Shown here one piece after another: positions 9,598-16,604 of a DNA stretch of 64,000 nt. This DNA comes from Dyella thiooxydans (GTDB lineage: Bacteria > Pseudomonadota > Gammaproteobacteria > Xanthomonadales > Rhodanobacteraceae): assembly GCF_001641285.1 (NCBI RefSeq), contig NZ_CP014841.1, positions 2,108,001 to 2,172,000 on the forward strand. The letters run 5' to 3'. The position numbers and the translations under genes were made by a program. The notes below the pieces were generated by a model, which was not told the origin of the DNA, made no database searches, and saw only the letters and a program-made list of their open reading frames with translations. Numbering within the stretch: the first letter of the stretch is position 1; each line of letters opens with the position of its first letter.

Positions 9598-11574
9598 TCA
9601 GGCCGCCTTGCGACGGCTCTGCAGACGCACCAGTCCCGCGATGTCCACGATCAGCGCCACCGAGCCGTCGGCCAGGATGGTGGCGCCCGAGACGCCCTGC
9701 ACCCGCCGGTAATTGGCCTCCAGCGACTTCACCACCGCCTGCTGCTGGCCGTTCAGGCCGTCGACGAACAGGCCCACGCGGGAGCCGTCGCCCTCGACCA
9801 CGATCATCAGGCCGTCCTCGATCTTCCTGACCGCGCCGGCACAGCCGAACACCTCGTGCAGGCGGATCACCGGCAGGTACTCGCCGCGGAAGCGGAACAG
9901 CTCGCCGCCGCCGGCCACGCTGCGGATCGCCTCGGTCTTCAGCTGGACCGATTCGACGATAGACACCAAGGGAACGATGTAGCTCTCCTCGCCCACCGCG
10001 GCGCTGAGGCCATCGATGATGGCCAGGGTGAGCGGCAGCACGATGGTGAACACACTGCCCTTGCCCGGCGTGGAGCGGATGGTCACCGAGCCGCCGAGAT
10101 CGGCGACGTTGCGACGGACCACGTCCATGCCCACACCGCGACCGGAGAGGTCGGTGGTGACGGCGGCGGTGGAGAAGCCGGGCTGGAAGATCAGCTCCGC
10201 CACCGCCTCGTCGCTCATGCCCTCACCCGAGGAAATCAGGCCGCGCTGGACCGCCTTGGCGACGATCGCCTCGCGGTTCAGGCCGGCGCCGTCGTCGGCC
10301 ACTTCCACCACGATGGAGCCACCGCGATGGAACGCCTCCAGGCGCAGCGTGCCCTGCTCGACCTTGCCGGCCGCACGCCGCTTGTCGGGCATTTCCAGGC
10401 CGTGGTCGATGGCGTTGCGCACCAGGTGGACCAGCGGATCGCCGATCTTCTCCAGCACCGTCTTGTCCAGCTCGGTGTGTTCGCCGTGCATGTCCAGGCG
10501 CACGTTCTTGCCCAGCTTGGAGCTGAGGTCGCGCACCAGGCGCGGGAAGCGGTTGAACACCGAACCGATGGGCAGCATGCGGATGCCCATCACGCTCTCC
10601 TGCAGCTCGCGCGTGTGGCGCGCCAGCTGGGTGAGCCCTTCCTGCAGCATCGCCAGCTTGGCGATGTCGAAATTCTCGCGGAACTGGTCGAGCATCGACT
10701 GGGTGATCACCAGCTCGCCGACCAGGTCGATCATGCTGTCGATCTTGTCGATCGACACGCGCACCGAGCTGGACTCGGCGCTGGCCGCCGGGGCGCCCTC
10801 GCGCGCGGCACGCGCGGTGGCTACGTCGGCCACGGCCGCCTTCGGCGCCTCGGCGGCGGCCGGCGGGGCCACCACGTGCAGCGGTTCGATGGTCAGGTCG
10901 CACTCGTCCTCGACCCAGTCGAACACGCTCTTGATCGCGTCGCGCTTGGTCTGGCCACGCAGCTCGATGGTCCAGCCGATGTGGCACTCGCCCGGCTCGA
11001 GCTTGTCCAGCGTCGGCAGCTTGTCGAGCTCGGCGGTGACCTTCATCTCGCCCAGCGCCTTCAGCTCGCGCATCAGCCGCAGCGGGTCGTTGCCGCTGGC
11101 CGCCATGCCCGGGTGGGGGCGGAAGCGGATCACCCAGGCGTCGGCGTGGTCGCCGGAGCGACGCGCCTTCACCTCGGTGGCCGCCTCGCGCCCCATCGCC
11201 GCCGCCAGCTCCCCGCGCAAGGCTTCGGCCGCCTCATCATTCAACGGCTGCCCGGCCTGGGCACGCGCGAACATGCCGCGCAGGCAGTCCACGCTGCGCA
11301 GCAGCAGCTCGATGATCGGTTTGTCGATCGGGCGACGGCCGTCGCGCAGCTCGTCCAGCAGGGATTCGGCCTCGTGGGTGAAGGCCGACATCTCCGGGAA
11401 GCCGAACGTGGCCGCACCGCCCTTGATCGAGTGGGCAGCGCGGAAGATGGTGTGCACCAGCTCCTTGTCGCCGCCCTCGTCCAGCGCCAGCAGCGCCGTT
11501 TCCATGTTGTCGAGTCCTTCCAGGCTCTCCTCGAAGAACACCTGGTGGAACTGCGCCATGCTGACATTGGCCAT
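9598..11574 (-). CDS. cheA: Chemotaxis histidine kinase CheA (first system)
   Basis: Encodes 658 residues. P1/HPt with phospho-His about 48 (RAAHSIKGGA), a P2-like CheY/CheB docking region near residues 145-235, P3 dimerisation helices (SMIDLVGELVITQSML), P4 ATPase with the N box (HLVRNAIDHGLEMP), G1 (VADDGAGLN) and GRGVGMDVV, and a C-terminal P5 CheW-like domain. It autophosphorylates and passes phosphate to CheY and CheB. It lies in order cheY-cheA-mcp, with 14 bases from cheY, and is distinct in layout from the second CheA (22188-24188), which lacks a folded P2. Confidence 0.95.
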   Translation of the reverse strand: MANVSMAQFHQVFFEESLEGLDNMETALLALDEGGDKELVHTIFRAAHSIKGGAATFGFPEMSAFTHEAESLLDELRDGRRPIDKPIIELLLRSVDCLRGMFARAQAGQPLNDEAAEALRGELAAAMGREAATEVKARRSGDHADAWVIRFRPHPGMAASGNDPLRLMRELKALGEMKVTAELDKLPTLDKLEPGECHIGWTIELRGQTKRDAIKSVFDWVEDECDLTIEPLHVVAPPAAAEAPKAAVADVATARAAREGAPAASAESSSVRVSIDKIDSMIDLVGELVITQSMLDQFRENFDIAKLAMLQEGLTQLARHTRELQESVMGIRMLPIGSVFNRFPRLVRDLSSKLGKNVRLDMHGEHTELDKTVLEKIGDPLVHLVRNAIDHGLEMPDKRRAAGKVEQGTLRLEAFHRGGSIVVEVADDGAGLNREAIVAKAVQRGLISSGEGMSDEAVAELIFQPGFSTAAVTTDLSGRGVGMDVVRRNVADLGGSVTIRSTPGKGSVFTIVLPLTLAIIDGLSAAVGEESYIVPLVSIVESVQLKTEAIRSVAGGGELFRFRGEYLPVIRLHEVFGCAGAVRKIEDGLMIVVEGDGSRVGLFVDGLNGQQQAVVKSLEANYRRVQGVSGATILADGSVALIVDIAGLVRLQSRRKAA

Positions 11575-11588
11575 CGGTGTTCTCCGGA

Positions 11589-11951
11589 TCAGCCCAGGAC
11601 GCGGTTGACGGTGGCCAGCAGCTGTTCGGGATCGAACGGCTTGACCAACCAGCCGGTGGCACCGGCGGCCTTGCCTTCCATCTTCTTGTCGGTATGCGAC
11701 TCGGTGGTCAGCATCAGGATCGGCACGCCCTTGTACTCGGGCAGCGTGCGCAGCTCGCGCACCATGGAGATGCCATCCATCACGGGCATGTTCACGTCGG
11801 CCAGCACCAGGTCGTACTTGCCGCCCTTGGCCTGGTCCAGCGCCAGCTGGCCGTTCTCGGCCTCGCTCACCTCGTGACCGGCGCCACGCAGGGTAAAGGC
11901 CACCATGCCGCGCATCGACGCCGAATCATCCACTGCAAGAATCTTTGCCAT
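11589..11951 (-). CDS. cheY: CheY-type single-domain response regulator
   Basis: Encodes 120 residues that form only a receiver: MAKILAVDDSASMRGM, phospho-acceptor Asp 52 in LADVNMPVMDG, the Thr in MLTTES and the Lys in WLVKPF. The start at 11951 is preceded by GAGGTGGAAG. The EVSEAENG and TDKKMEGKAAGATGWLVKPF segments are typical of CheY proteins encoded beside accessory cheA genes. It probably relays the signal of the 518-12288 system; whether it binds the flagellar switch or another target is not shown. Confidence 0.93.
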   Translation of the reverse strand: MAKILAVDDSASMRGMVAFTLRGAGHEVSEAENGQLALDQAKGGKYDLVLADVNMPVMDGISMVRELRTLPEYKGVPILMLTTESHTDKKMEGKAAGATGWLVKPFDPEQLLATVNRVLG

Positions 11952-11964
11952 CTTCCACCTCGTT

Positions 11965-12288
11965 TCAGGCCGACCGCACGGCCGGCAGATCCAGTTCCGC
12001 ACCCAGCCCCAACAGGCTGGCCGCCTCGTGCAACACGTCGCTCGCCCCGGCCCAGGCCACGCTGCCGCCGGCGGCCACCGCCGCCCGGCGGAACGCCACC
12101 AGCAGCTGCATCGCCGCGCCGTCGACCTTTTCCACCGCCGCGCCGTCCAGCGTCGCGGCACTGCCATCGGCGGCCTCGCGCAACTGCGGCGCCAGGGTGT
12201 CGAGCGCGCCCAGCCGGCAGTCCGCCGGAAGCACGATGCCCGTCGCGGCCGCGGCCGCCTTGCCCTTGGATGACGCCTTGCTGCCCAT
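11965..12288 (-). CDS. STAS/MlaB-like domain protein, first gene of the operon
   Basis: Encodes 107 residues. After a short Lys/Ala-rich lead (MGSKASSKGKAAAAA) comes a STAS-like fold: LPADCRLGALDTLAPQLREA, a strand ATLDGAAVEKVDGAAMQLL, and a C-terminal helix. Only one small residue stands where phosphorylatable serines often lie (VDGAA), so regulation by phosphorylation is doubtful. The start at 12288 has CGGGGCAAG upstream. It is the promoter-proximal gene and pairs with a second STAS gene at the far end of the operon. Confidence 0.75.
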   Translation of the reverse strand: MGSKASSKGKAAAAATGIVLPADCRLGALDTLAPQLREAADGSAATLDGAAVEKVDGAAMQLLVAFRRAAVAAGGSVAWAGASDVLHEAASLLGLGAELDLPAVRSA

Positions 12289-12334
12289 GCACTTGCCCCG
12301 TTGGCCGGTGTGGCCGGTGATTTCGCTCGGGGGC

Positions 12335-12361
12335 TTATCGGCGGCTTCGGCCGGGGCTTTA
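12335..12361 (-). promoter_or_regulatory. Sigma-28 (FliA) promoter for the chemosensory operon
   Basis: Read on minus: TAAAGCCC, an 11-base spacer, GCCGATAA. The -10 part is a perfect match to the FliA consensus and the -35 keeps TAAAG. It lies about 47 bases upstream of the first gene (12288). The cognate sigma factor gene fliA is in this window at 25392. Confidence 0.85.
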
Positions 12362-12394
12362 GGGCCGGGTTTCGTGCGGTTGCGCACACGGGGC

Positions 12395-12421
12395 TAAAGT
12401 TCCCGCGCGCGCGGCCGTTAG
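12395..12421 (+). promoter_or_regulatory. Sigma-28 (FliA) promoter for the fliK-like gene
   Basis: TAAAGTTC, an 11-base spacer made of CG repeats, then GCCGTTAG. It matches the FliA consensus (TAAAGTTT-N11-GCCGATAA) at 13 of 16 positions and faces away from the divergent sigma-28 promoter at 12335-12361. The downstream start codon is at 12480. Confidence 0.75.
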
Positions 12422-12479
12422 CCCTCGACAAGCCGCCGTCCGACGGCCTGATTTCCGCCGTGGGGCGAAGGAGCCTCGC

Positions 12480-13763
12480 TTGATCATCCAACCCACCAGC
12501 CTTGCCGCACTGACCTGGCTCGGCGCCGCCTCCGGCACCACGGCCGAGAGCTGGCGCATCGGGGTAGTGCTGTCCGCGCGACCGCTGGGCACGACCGACC
12601 AGGGCAAGATCCTGCTGCAGGTGGGCGGGATGACCGTGGAGGCGGACCTGTCCGGCCAGGCCGGCGGTGGCACGCCCGACCCGCGCTCGATGCTGCTGCC
12701 CGGCCAGGCCCAGGGGCCCTTGCCGGCGCAGTTCCAGGTGCGCGTGCTCAGCCTGGGCAGCCAGCCCACGCTGGAGGTGATGCTGCCGCAGGTGGCCGAG
12801 TCCACCGCGCAGATCGCCATGCGCGAACGGCTGCCCCAGCAGAACGGCTTCGCTCCGCTGCTGGCCTCGGTGCAGGCGCTTTCGCAGCGGCCGGTGATGC
12901 GACAGATTCCGGCCGAGCTCCGCCCGGTGCTGGCCCAGCTGGAGCAGGCGATCCGTACGCCGGCCGACGTCACCACCGGCGCCGGCCTGCGCGAGGCGAT
13001 CGTGCGCAGCGGACTGTTCATGGAATCCAGCCTCACCCAGGGGCCGCTGCTGGCCTCCCACGTGGGCGAGGAGGACTGGAAAGCGGTGCTGCTGAAGCTG
13101 TCCAACCTGCTTGCCAGCTACGCCCCGCCACGTGCCAGTGCCAGCGCCAGCGCCAGCGCCAGCGCCAGCGCCAGCGCCAGTGCTCAGACCGCGCGACCGG
13201 CGCTGCCCGGATCCGAGCTGGACACACCGCCACCGCTGCTCCAGCGTGGCGTGCAGCCGCAGGCACGCGCGGCCGAGCTGACCCACCAGTTGATCCGGCT
13301 CGGCAGCGAGGACGATCCGGCGCCCCTGCTGTCGCAACTGCACACCGCCGTGCGCGCCGCGCTGGCCCGGGTGGAGGTGGCACAGCTCGAAGCCACCACC
13401 GTGCCGGCCTGGATGACCGAAATCCCGATCAAGGGCCGCGACGGCAAGGACGTGCTGCAGATGCAGCTGGACTACGTGCCCGGCCCGGAAGGCGAACCGC
13501 CGCGACAATGGACACTCGGCTTCGCCATCGACCTGCCCACGCTCGGACCGGTGCAGGGCGAGCTGCACCTGCACGACCTGCGCCTGTCGGTGCGGCTGTG
13601 GGCCGAGCGCGCCAGCACCACCGACCGTCTGGAGCAGCAGTTCACCGCCCTGCGCCAGCGGCTGGCCGCCTGCGGCCTGCTGCTCGACCAGCTCACCTGC
13701 CAGACCGGCCTGCCGCGCGGCACCGGCCGCCCGACCGCCAACCTGCTGAAGGCCCAGGCATGA
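12480..13763 (+). CDS. FliK-like flagellar hook-length control domain protein
   Basis: Encodes 427 residues from a TTG codon; GAAGGAG lies 7 bases upstream and no better ATG or GTG fits the fold, so TTG is preferred. The N-terminal part is rich in Leu, Gln and Pro, the middle carries an eightfold Ala-Ser repeat, and the C-terminal part (about 300-415) looks like the FliK C-terminal domain: a secreted-substrate switch region with QWTLGFAIDLPTLGPVQ and GELHLHDLRLSVRLWAE. FliK measures hook length and switches export specificity through FlhB, and the next gene encodes an FlhB-C-like protein. A hook-length role is inferred; a second fliK may lie elsewhere. Confidence 0.75.
   Translation: MIIQPTSLAALTWLGAASGTTAESWRIGVVLSARPLGTTDQGKILLQVGGMTVEADLSGQAGGGTPDPRSMLLPGQAQGPLPAQFQVRVLSLGSQPTLEVMLPQVAESTAQIAMRERLPQQNGFAPLLASVQALSQRPVMRQIPAELRPVLAQLEQAIRTPADVTTGAGLREAIVRSGLFMESSLTQGPLLASHVGEEDWKAVLLKLSNLLASYAPPRASASASASASASASASAQTARPALPGSELDTPPPLLQRGVQPQARAAELTHQLIRLGSEDDPAPLLSQLHTAVRAALARVEVAQLEATTVPAWMTEIPIKGRDGKDVLQMQLDYVPGPEGEPPRQWTLGFAIDLPTLGPVQGELHLHDLRLSVRLWAERASTTDRLEQQFTALRQRLAACGLLLDQLTCQTGLPRGTGRPTANLLKAQA
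13134..13181 (+). repeat. Eight-unit hexanucleotide repeat (Ala-Ser)8
   Basis: Eight in-frame copies of gccag[c/t]: six gccagc units flanked by one gccagt at each end. It encodes (AS)8 in the linker of the FliK-like protein. Because the unit is 6 bases, gain or loss of units changes linker length without frameshift. Confidence 0.95.
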
Positions 13764-14032
13764 CCCAGTCGCTACCGAACCCGCAACGCCGCGTCACCCT
13801 GCGCCTGGGCACCGGCGGCAAGGACGCGCCCGCTGCGCCGCGCGTCCCGGCCGAAACCCTGGATCTGCTGCTGGCCCGCGCCCGCGACCAGGGCATCCCG
13901 CTGCATCCGGACCCGCAGATCGCCGCCCTGCTCGCCTCGCTGCGCCTGCGCGACGACGTGCCCGGCACGCTCTACGCCGCCGCCGCCTCGGTGCTGGCCT
14001 GCGTGTACGAAGCCTCCGGCGAAAAGCTCTAG
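13760..14032 (+). CDS. Stand-alone FlhB C-terminal-like protein (FhlB/FlhX type)
   Basis: Encodes 90 residues and overlaps the fliK-like gene by ATGA. After a basic lead, DQGIPLHPDPQIAALLASLRLRDDVPGTLYAAAASVLACVYE matches the part of the FlhB cytoplasmic domain beyond the NPTH cleavage site; NPTH itself and the membrane domain are missing. Such FlhB-like stand-alone domains (EscU/YscU/HrcU-like switch proteins) occur beside fliK in several proteobacteria and can replace the cleaved FlhB C-terminal piece. Role here is inferred from fold and coupling to the FliK-like gene. Confidence 0.8.
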   Translation: MTQSLPNPQRRVTLRLGTGGKDAPAAPRVPAETLDLLLARARDQGIPLHPDPQIAALLASLRLRDDVPGTLYAAAASVLACVYEASGEKL

Positions 14033-14045
14033 GCCACCTCATCCC

Positions 14046-14129
14046 TGTAGGAGCCCGCTCGCGGGCGATGCTTTTTTTGCTTCGATGTGGATCAGGGGCA
14101 GGAGCATCGCCCGCGAGCGGGCTCCTACA
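14046..14129. repeat. TAGGAGC-type interspersed palindrome, 26-bp perfect arms
   Basis: Arms 14046-14071 and 14104-14129 are exact reverse complements that begin TGTAGGAGCCCGCTCGCGGG and end GATGC; the loop carries a T7 run. Elements with the same TAGGAGC outer tag but different inner palindromes occur at 33219, 33349 and 61030, which fits a REP/BIME-like family. It lies after the fliK/flhB-like genes and may also end their transcript. Confidence 0.85.
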
Positions 14130-14200
14130 ACACCCGCGAAGACTGCGCAGGGCCGCATGCGCCAGCTCGTTTCTCTGCCGGACCGCGCGCGGCGATCCCC

Positions 14201-14226
14201 TGTGGGAGGGGCTTCAGCCCCCGACA
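14201..14226. repeat. Second type of short palindrome (GGGGCTTCAGCCCC)
   Basis: TGTGGGAGGGGCTTCAGCCC followed by CCGACA; inner stem GGGGCT/AGCCCC with a 2-base loop. It lies in the 231-base gap between the flagellar genes and the integron integrase and resembles another REP class seen in related bacteria. Only one copy was noticed here. Confidence 0.55.
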
Positions 14227-14263
14227 CCCTTTTCATCGCACCCCATCGCCCGGACCGCCACCC

Positions 14264-15235
14264 TCACCGATCCAGCGGACTGACCACGCCCATCCCACCC
14301 CGGTTGAGCACATGCGTATAGATCTGCGTGGTCGCCACATCCTTGTGGCCGAGCAGCTCCTGGATGGTGCGGATGTCCTGCCCCGCTTCCAGCAGGTGGG
14401 TCGCAAAGGAGTGGCGCAGGGTGTGCGCACTGATCGACTTGACGATGCCCGCGGACAGCGCAGCCCGCTTCAGAGCTCGCGACAGCAGACCGTCATCGAC
14501 ATGATGCCGGCGGATCAGGCCACTGGACGGATCAGTGGCACGCTGCACCGAAGGAAACACGTACTGCCACCCGGTCTCGCGCGCAGCATTCGGATATTTG
14601 CGGGCAAGCGCAAACGGAAGCCAGACCGCACCGAAACCCTCGGACAGATCCTGCGCATGCAGCAGGCGCGCGCGCTCAATCTCCCGTTGCAGCGGCTCGA
14701 TCAAGGACCGGGGCAACATGGTGCGCCGATCCTTGCCACCCTTGCCGTTGCGAATGGTGATTTCATTGCGGCCGAAATCGACATCCTTGATCCGTAGCCG
14801 CAGCGCCTCCATGAGGCGCATGCCGGTACCGTAGAGCAGTGAGGCGATGAGCCAGGGGCGGCCGTCCATCCTTGCCAGCAGCGCCTTCACCTCGCCGACG
14901 GAGAGCACGGTCGGAACCCGCTTCGGGCGCTTGGCGCGCACCACATCCTCCAGCCATGGCAGGTCGACGCCGAGCACGTCCCGATAAAGGAACAGCAGCG
15001 CGGACAGCGCCTGGTTCTGGGTACTTGCAGATACCTTGGCATCCACCGCCAGGTGCGACAGAAATGCCTCGACCTCCACTGCCCCCATGTCCCGTGGATG
15101 CTTGCGGCCGTTGGCCAGGACGAAGCGCCTGATCCACCCCACGTAAGCGTGCTCAGTCCGCAGGCTGTAGTGCTTCAGACGCAGCACACGGCGAACTTCC
15201 TCCAGCAGACGCGGCGCCCGGCTCCCCGACACCAT
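14264..15235 (-). CDS. intI: Integron integrase IntI (tyrosine recombinase)
   Basis: Encodes 323 residues. N-terminal core-binding domain with [20 protein letters not shown], then a catalytic domain with Arg ([19 protein letters not shown]), [12 protein letters not shown] (H-x-x-R), LLGHKDV and the nucleophile Tyr in [10 protein letters not shown]. The extra segment [20 protein letters not shown] before the HxxR motif is the integron-integrase-specific helix that separates IntI from XerC/D. It catalyses attI x attC cassette insertion. The start at 15235 aligns with known IntI N-termini; MSYQRESG at 15271, with GAGGCG upstream, is the main alternative. It points away from the cassette array, as usual. 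No LexA-type box was recognised upstream. Confidence 0.93.
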   Translation of the reverse strand: MVSGSRAPRLLEEVRRVLRLKHYSLRTEHAYVGWIRRFVLANGRKHPRDMGAVEVEAFLSHLAVDAKVSASTQNQALSALLFLYRDVLGVDLPWLEDVVRAKRPKRVPTVLSVGEVKALLARMDGRPWLIASLLYGTGMRLMEALRLRIKDVDFGRNEITIRNGKGGKDRRTMLPRSLIEPLQREIERARLLHAQDLSEGFGAVWLPFALARKYPNAARETGWQYVFPSVQRATDPSSGLIRRHHVDDGLLSRALKRAALSAGIVKSISAHTLRHSFATHLLEAGQDIRTIQELLGHKDVATTQIYTHVLNRGGMGVVSPLDR

Positions 15236-15432
15236 ACGGTTTATTTCCCCACTCTCGCGCTGATAAGACATAGCGCCTCGCTTCGCCAGATATGCACCGG
15301 GCATCTTGACCGCGCCAAGGCGCCCAAGATAGTCGGCAAGCGGCTGATTGAAGGTAGGAATTCTTCGCTTGACGAACTGCCCAAACAGCGCAGACCATCG
15401 ATGCATATGCCCCGATATGGGGTCTACTAAGC

Positions 15433-15439
15433 GTTAGGC
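15433..15439 (+). other. attI recombination core (GTTAGGC)
   Basis: The 7-base integron core site GTTAGGC lies between the integrase gene and the first cassette gene, 9 bases before that gene's ATG. It marks the array start. The rest of attI should lie in the upstream 15236-15432 stretch, where I recognise no further integrase-binding site. Cassette promoter Pc could not be assigned. Confidence 0.75.
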
Positions 15440-15447
15440 CGCCAAAG

Positions 15448-15756
15448 ATGCGCACATTCCACCGTGTCGTTGTTGGTTTCTTCGTCGCCTCGTTGGCGGC
15501 GTCGCTCGTGGCGGCGTCTGCTTTCGGTTCACGAGCAGCACTTTGTTGCGGCATGCCCGCACTTCTTATCTCGGCGTGGGCGGCACTGGGCCACCTCGTA
15601 GCACTTGACGACGAGGCGGCGGGCGGCTGGTCAAACACAGGTGACTCGTCGCAGGTTTGGTTCCAGTCGGTCGGCGAGCTGGCGATCAAGATTTTGGTCG
15701 TTCTGCTTGTCGCTTGGCTTGTCGTAGGCGCTCCGCTGGCACACCATGCGGCCTAA
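15448..15756 (+). CDS. Cassette gene 1: small membrane protein of unknown function
   Basis: Encodes 102 residues. A hydrophobic N-terminal segment (VVVGFFVASLAASLVAAS), a second hydrophobic stretch (MPALLISAWAALGHLVAL) and a C-terminal membrane segment (IKILVVLLVAWLVVGA) are visible; no known domain is recognised. The ATG is 9 bases from the attI core and the TAA stop lies inside the attC, both typical of integron cassettes. The start lacks a strong ribosome site, so expression may depend on upstream sequence in attI. Confidence 0.75.
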   Translation: MRTFHRVVVGFFVASLAASLVAASAFGSRAALCCGMPALLISAWAALGHLVALDDEAAGGWSNTGDSSQVWFQSVGELAIKILVVLLVAWLVVGAPLAHHAA

Positions 15757-15810
15757 CCAATCGTTCAAGGTGGACGCGCTGACGCGCGCCGCTTAACTCC
15801 AGCGTTAGGC
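15751..15810 (+). other. attC site 1
   Basis: A 60-base imperfect palindrome from GCCTAAC to GTTAGGC, with CGTTCAAGG and CTTAACTCCAG as inner boxes. It ends cassette 1. Closely similar to attC 3 (18168-18225). Confidence 0.9.
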
Positions 15811-15817
15811 CGCACAC

Positions 15818-16255
15818 ATGCAGCACCGCGATCTTGAGCTCCTTGCCGACTACTTCCAGTTCTATCTGCAAGACGAGCCAGCAAGCGGCGATTTGTCGGA
15901 CGCTTGGACAGAGGACGCGGTTGAGAGGTTGCTGGCTGTCGCGCCGGGGGTCGTGGGCGTCGGCACCATCACAAACGGTAATGTTCCAGTCACCATCCAA
16001 GTTCTTGACCATGAGCCGGCCCAGTCAGGCGCGAGCTACGACCAGATCAATGAGTGTTCTCTAGAAGTGGCGGAGGGTCCTCTTGTCGTAGCTGGGTGTA
16101 CGGACTACTTTCCAGAGGCAGTGCGTATCCCTATAGCTGCGCAAACCTACCGGGTCCGAGTGAGCTATTGCCTCTCCGGTGAGGAGAGCTATCTTGTACA
16201 GCTCTGGCCAGCGCCAGCTATTTTCCCCGTCGTGGTTAAGGCTCGTGCGGCCTAA
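15818..16255 (+). CDS. Cassette gene 2: hypothetical protein
   Basis: Encodes 145 residues, acidic and soluble: an N-terminal helix (LELLADYFQFYLQDEPASG), then beta-rich sequence with TVTIxVL-like strands (NGNVPVTIQVLDHEP) and YRVRVSYCLSGEESYLVQLW near the end. No catalytic motif or signal peptide is seen and the family is not recognised. The start is 8 bases after attC 1, and the stop lies in the left end of the disrupted attC 2. Its third-position GC is lower than in flanking chromosomal genes, which fits acquisition. Confidence 0.75.
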   Translation: MQHRDLELLADYFQFYLQDEPASGDLSDAWTEDAVERLLAVAPGVVGVGTITNGNVPVTIQVLDHEPAQSGASYDQINECSLEVAEGPLVVAGCTDYFPEAVRIPIAAQTYRVRVSYCLSGEESYLVQLWPAPAIFPVVVKARAA

Positions 16256-16261
16256 CAATTC
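16250..16261 (+). other. attC site 2, left part (split by the insertion element)
   Basis: GCCTAACAATTC, the left end of an attC. Joined to 17760-17819 it rebuilds a complete 72-base site ending GTTAGGT, without extra or missing bases. Confidence 0.85.
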
Positions 16262-16264
16262 CGT

Positions 16265-16275
16265 AAGAGACTTCC
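16265..16275 (+). repeat. Subterminal inverted repeat, left end of the IS
   Basis: AAGAGACTTCC, the reverse complement of 17742-17752. It lies at the end downstream of the transposase gene. Confidence 0.85.
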
Positions 16276-16464
16276 GATCAATCCCGGGTGCATGACGCTT
16301 TTGCCCCAGGCGTTCGGGCCACTGCCAATCATCATGTTGTCCTCCGATGGTGCGTATTGCGTGTCGATGCGATGCGGCTTCAACGGATGCCAGACTGCAT
16401 TTCCGTAAACGGTCTTGTGGGGTCGATGCTGCCGACCCGGACCAGGGTATAAACCGCACCCGGC

Positions 16465-16545
16465 GACCTCATTCATTCATCGGACTGACCGGCGTGCGGG
16501 GATCGGCCGCGACGCGGGATGGACGTCCAAATAGTTAGTCAGGTT
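16465..16545 (-). ncRNA. Candidate seekRNA/bridge RNA of the IS
   Basis: In the non-coding tail downstream of the recombinase stop, two short segments match the two halves of the rebuilt target. On the minus strand 16538-16530 reads CTAACTATT against target CTAACAATT (8 of 9). On the plus strand 16471-16479 reads ATTCATTCA, exactly as in the target across the insertion point. The two are in opposite sense, about 60 bases apart, as expected for guides that pair with opposite target strands. IS1111-group elements are known to encode such guide RNAs after the recombinase gene. Ends of the RNA are not known. Confidence 0.45.
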
Positions 16546-16604
16546 CTCGCCGGGTCGGTCTGACCCGTTGTCTACCGCGTCGCACGGACGGTGAAACGAA
16601 TCTC

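Noticed and set aside
13134-13181. CRISPR-like array
   Set aside because: The repeats are contiguous 6-base coding units without spacers.
15236-15432. LexA box in the integrase promoter
   Set aside because: No CTGT-N8-ACAG-like or other clear palindromic operator was found, so SOS control is not supported.
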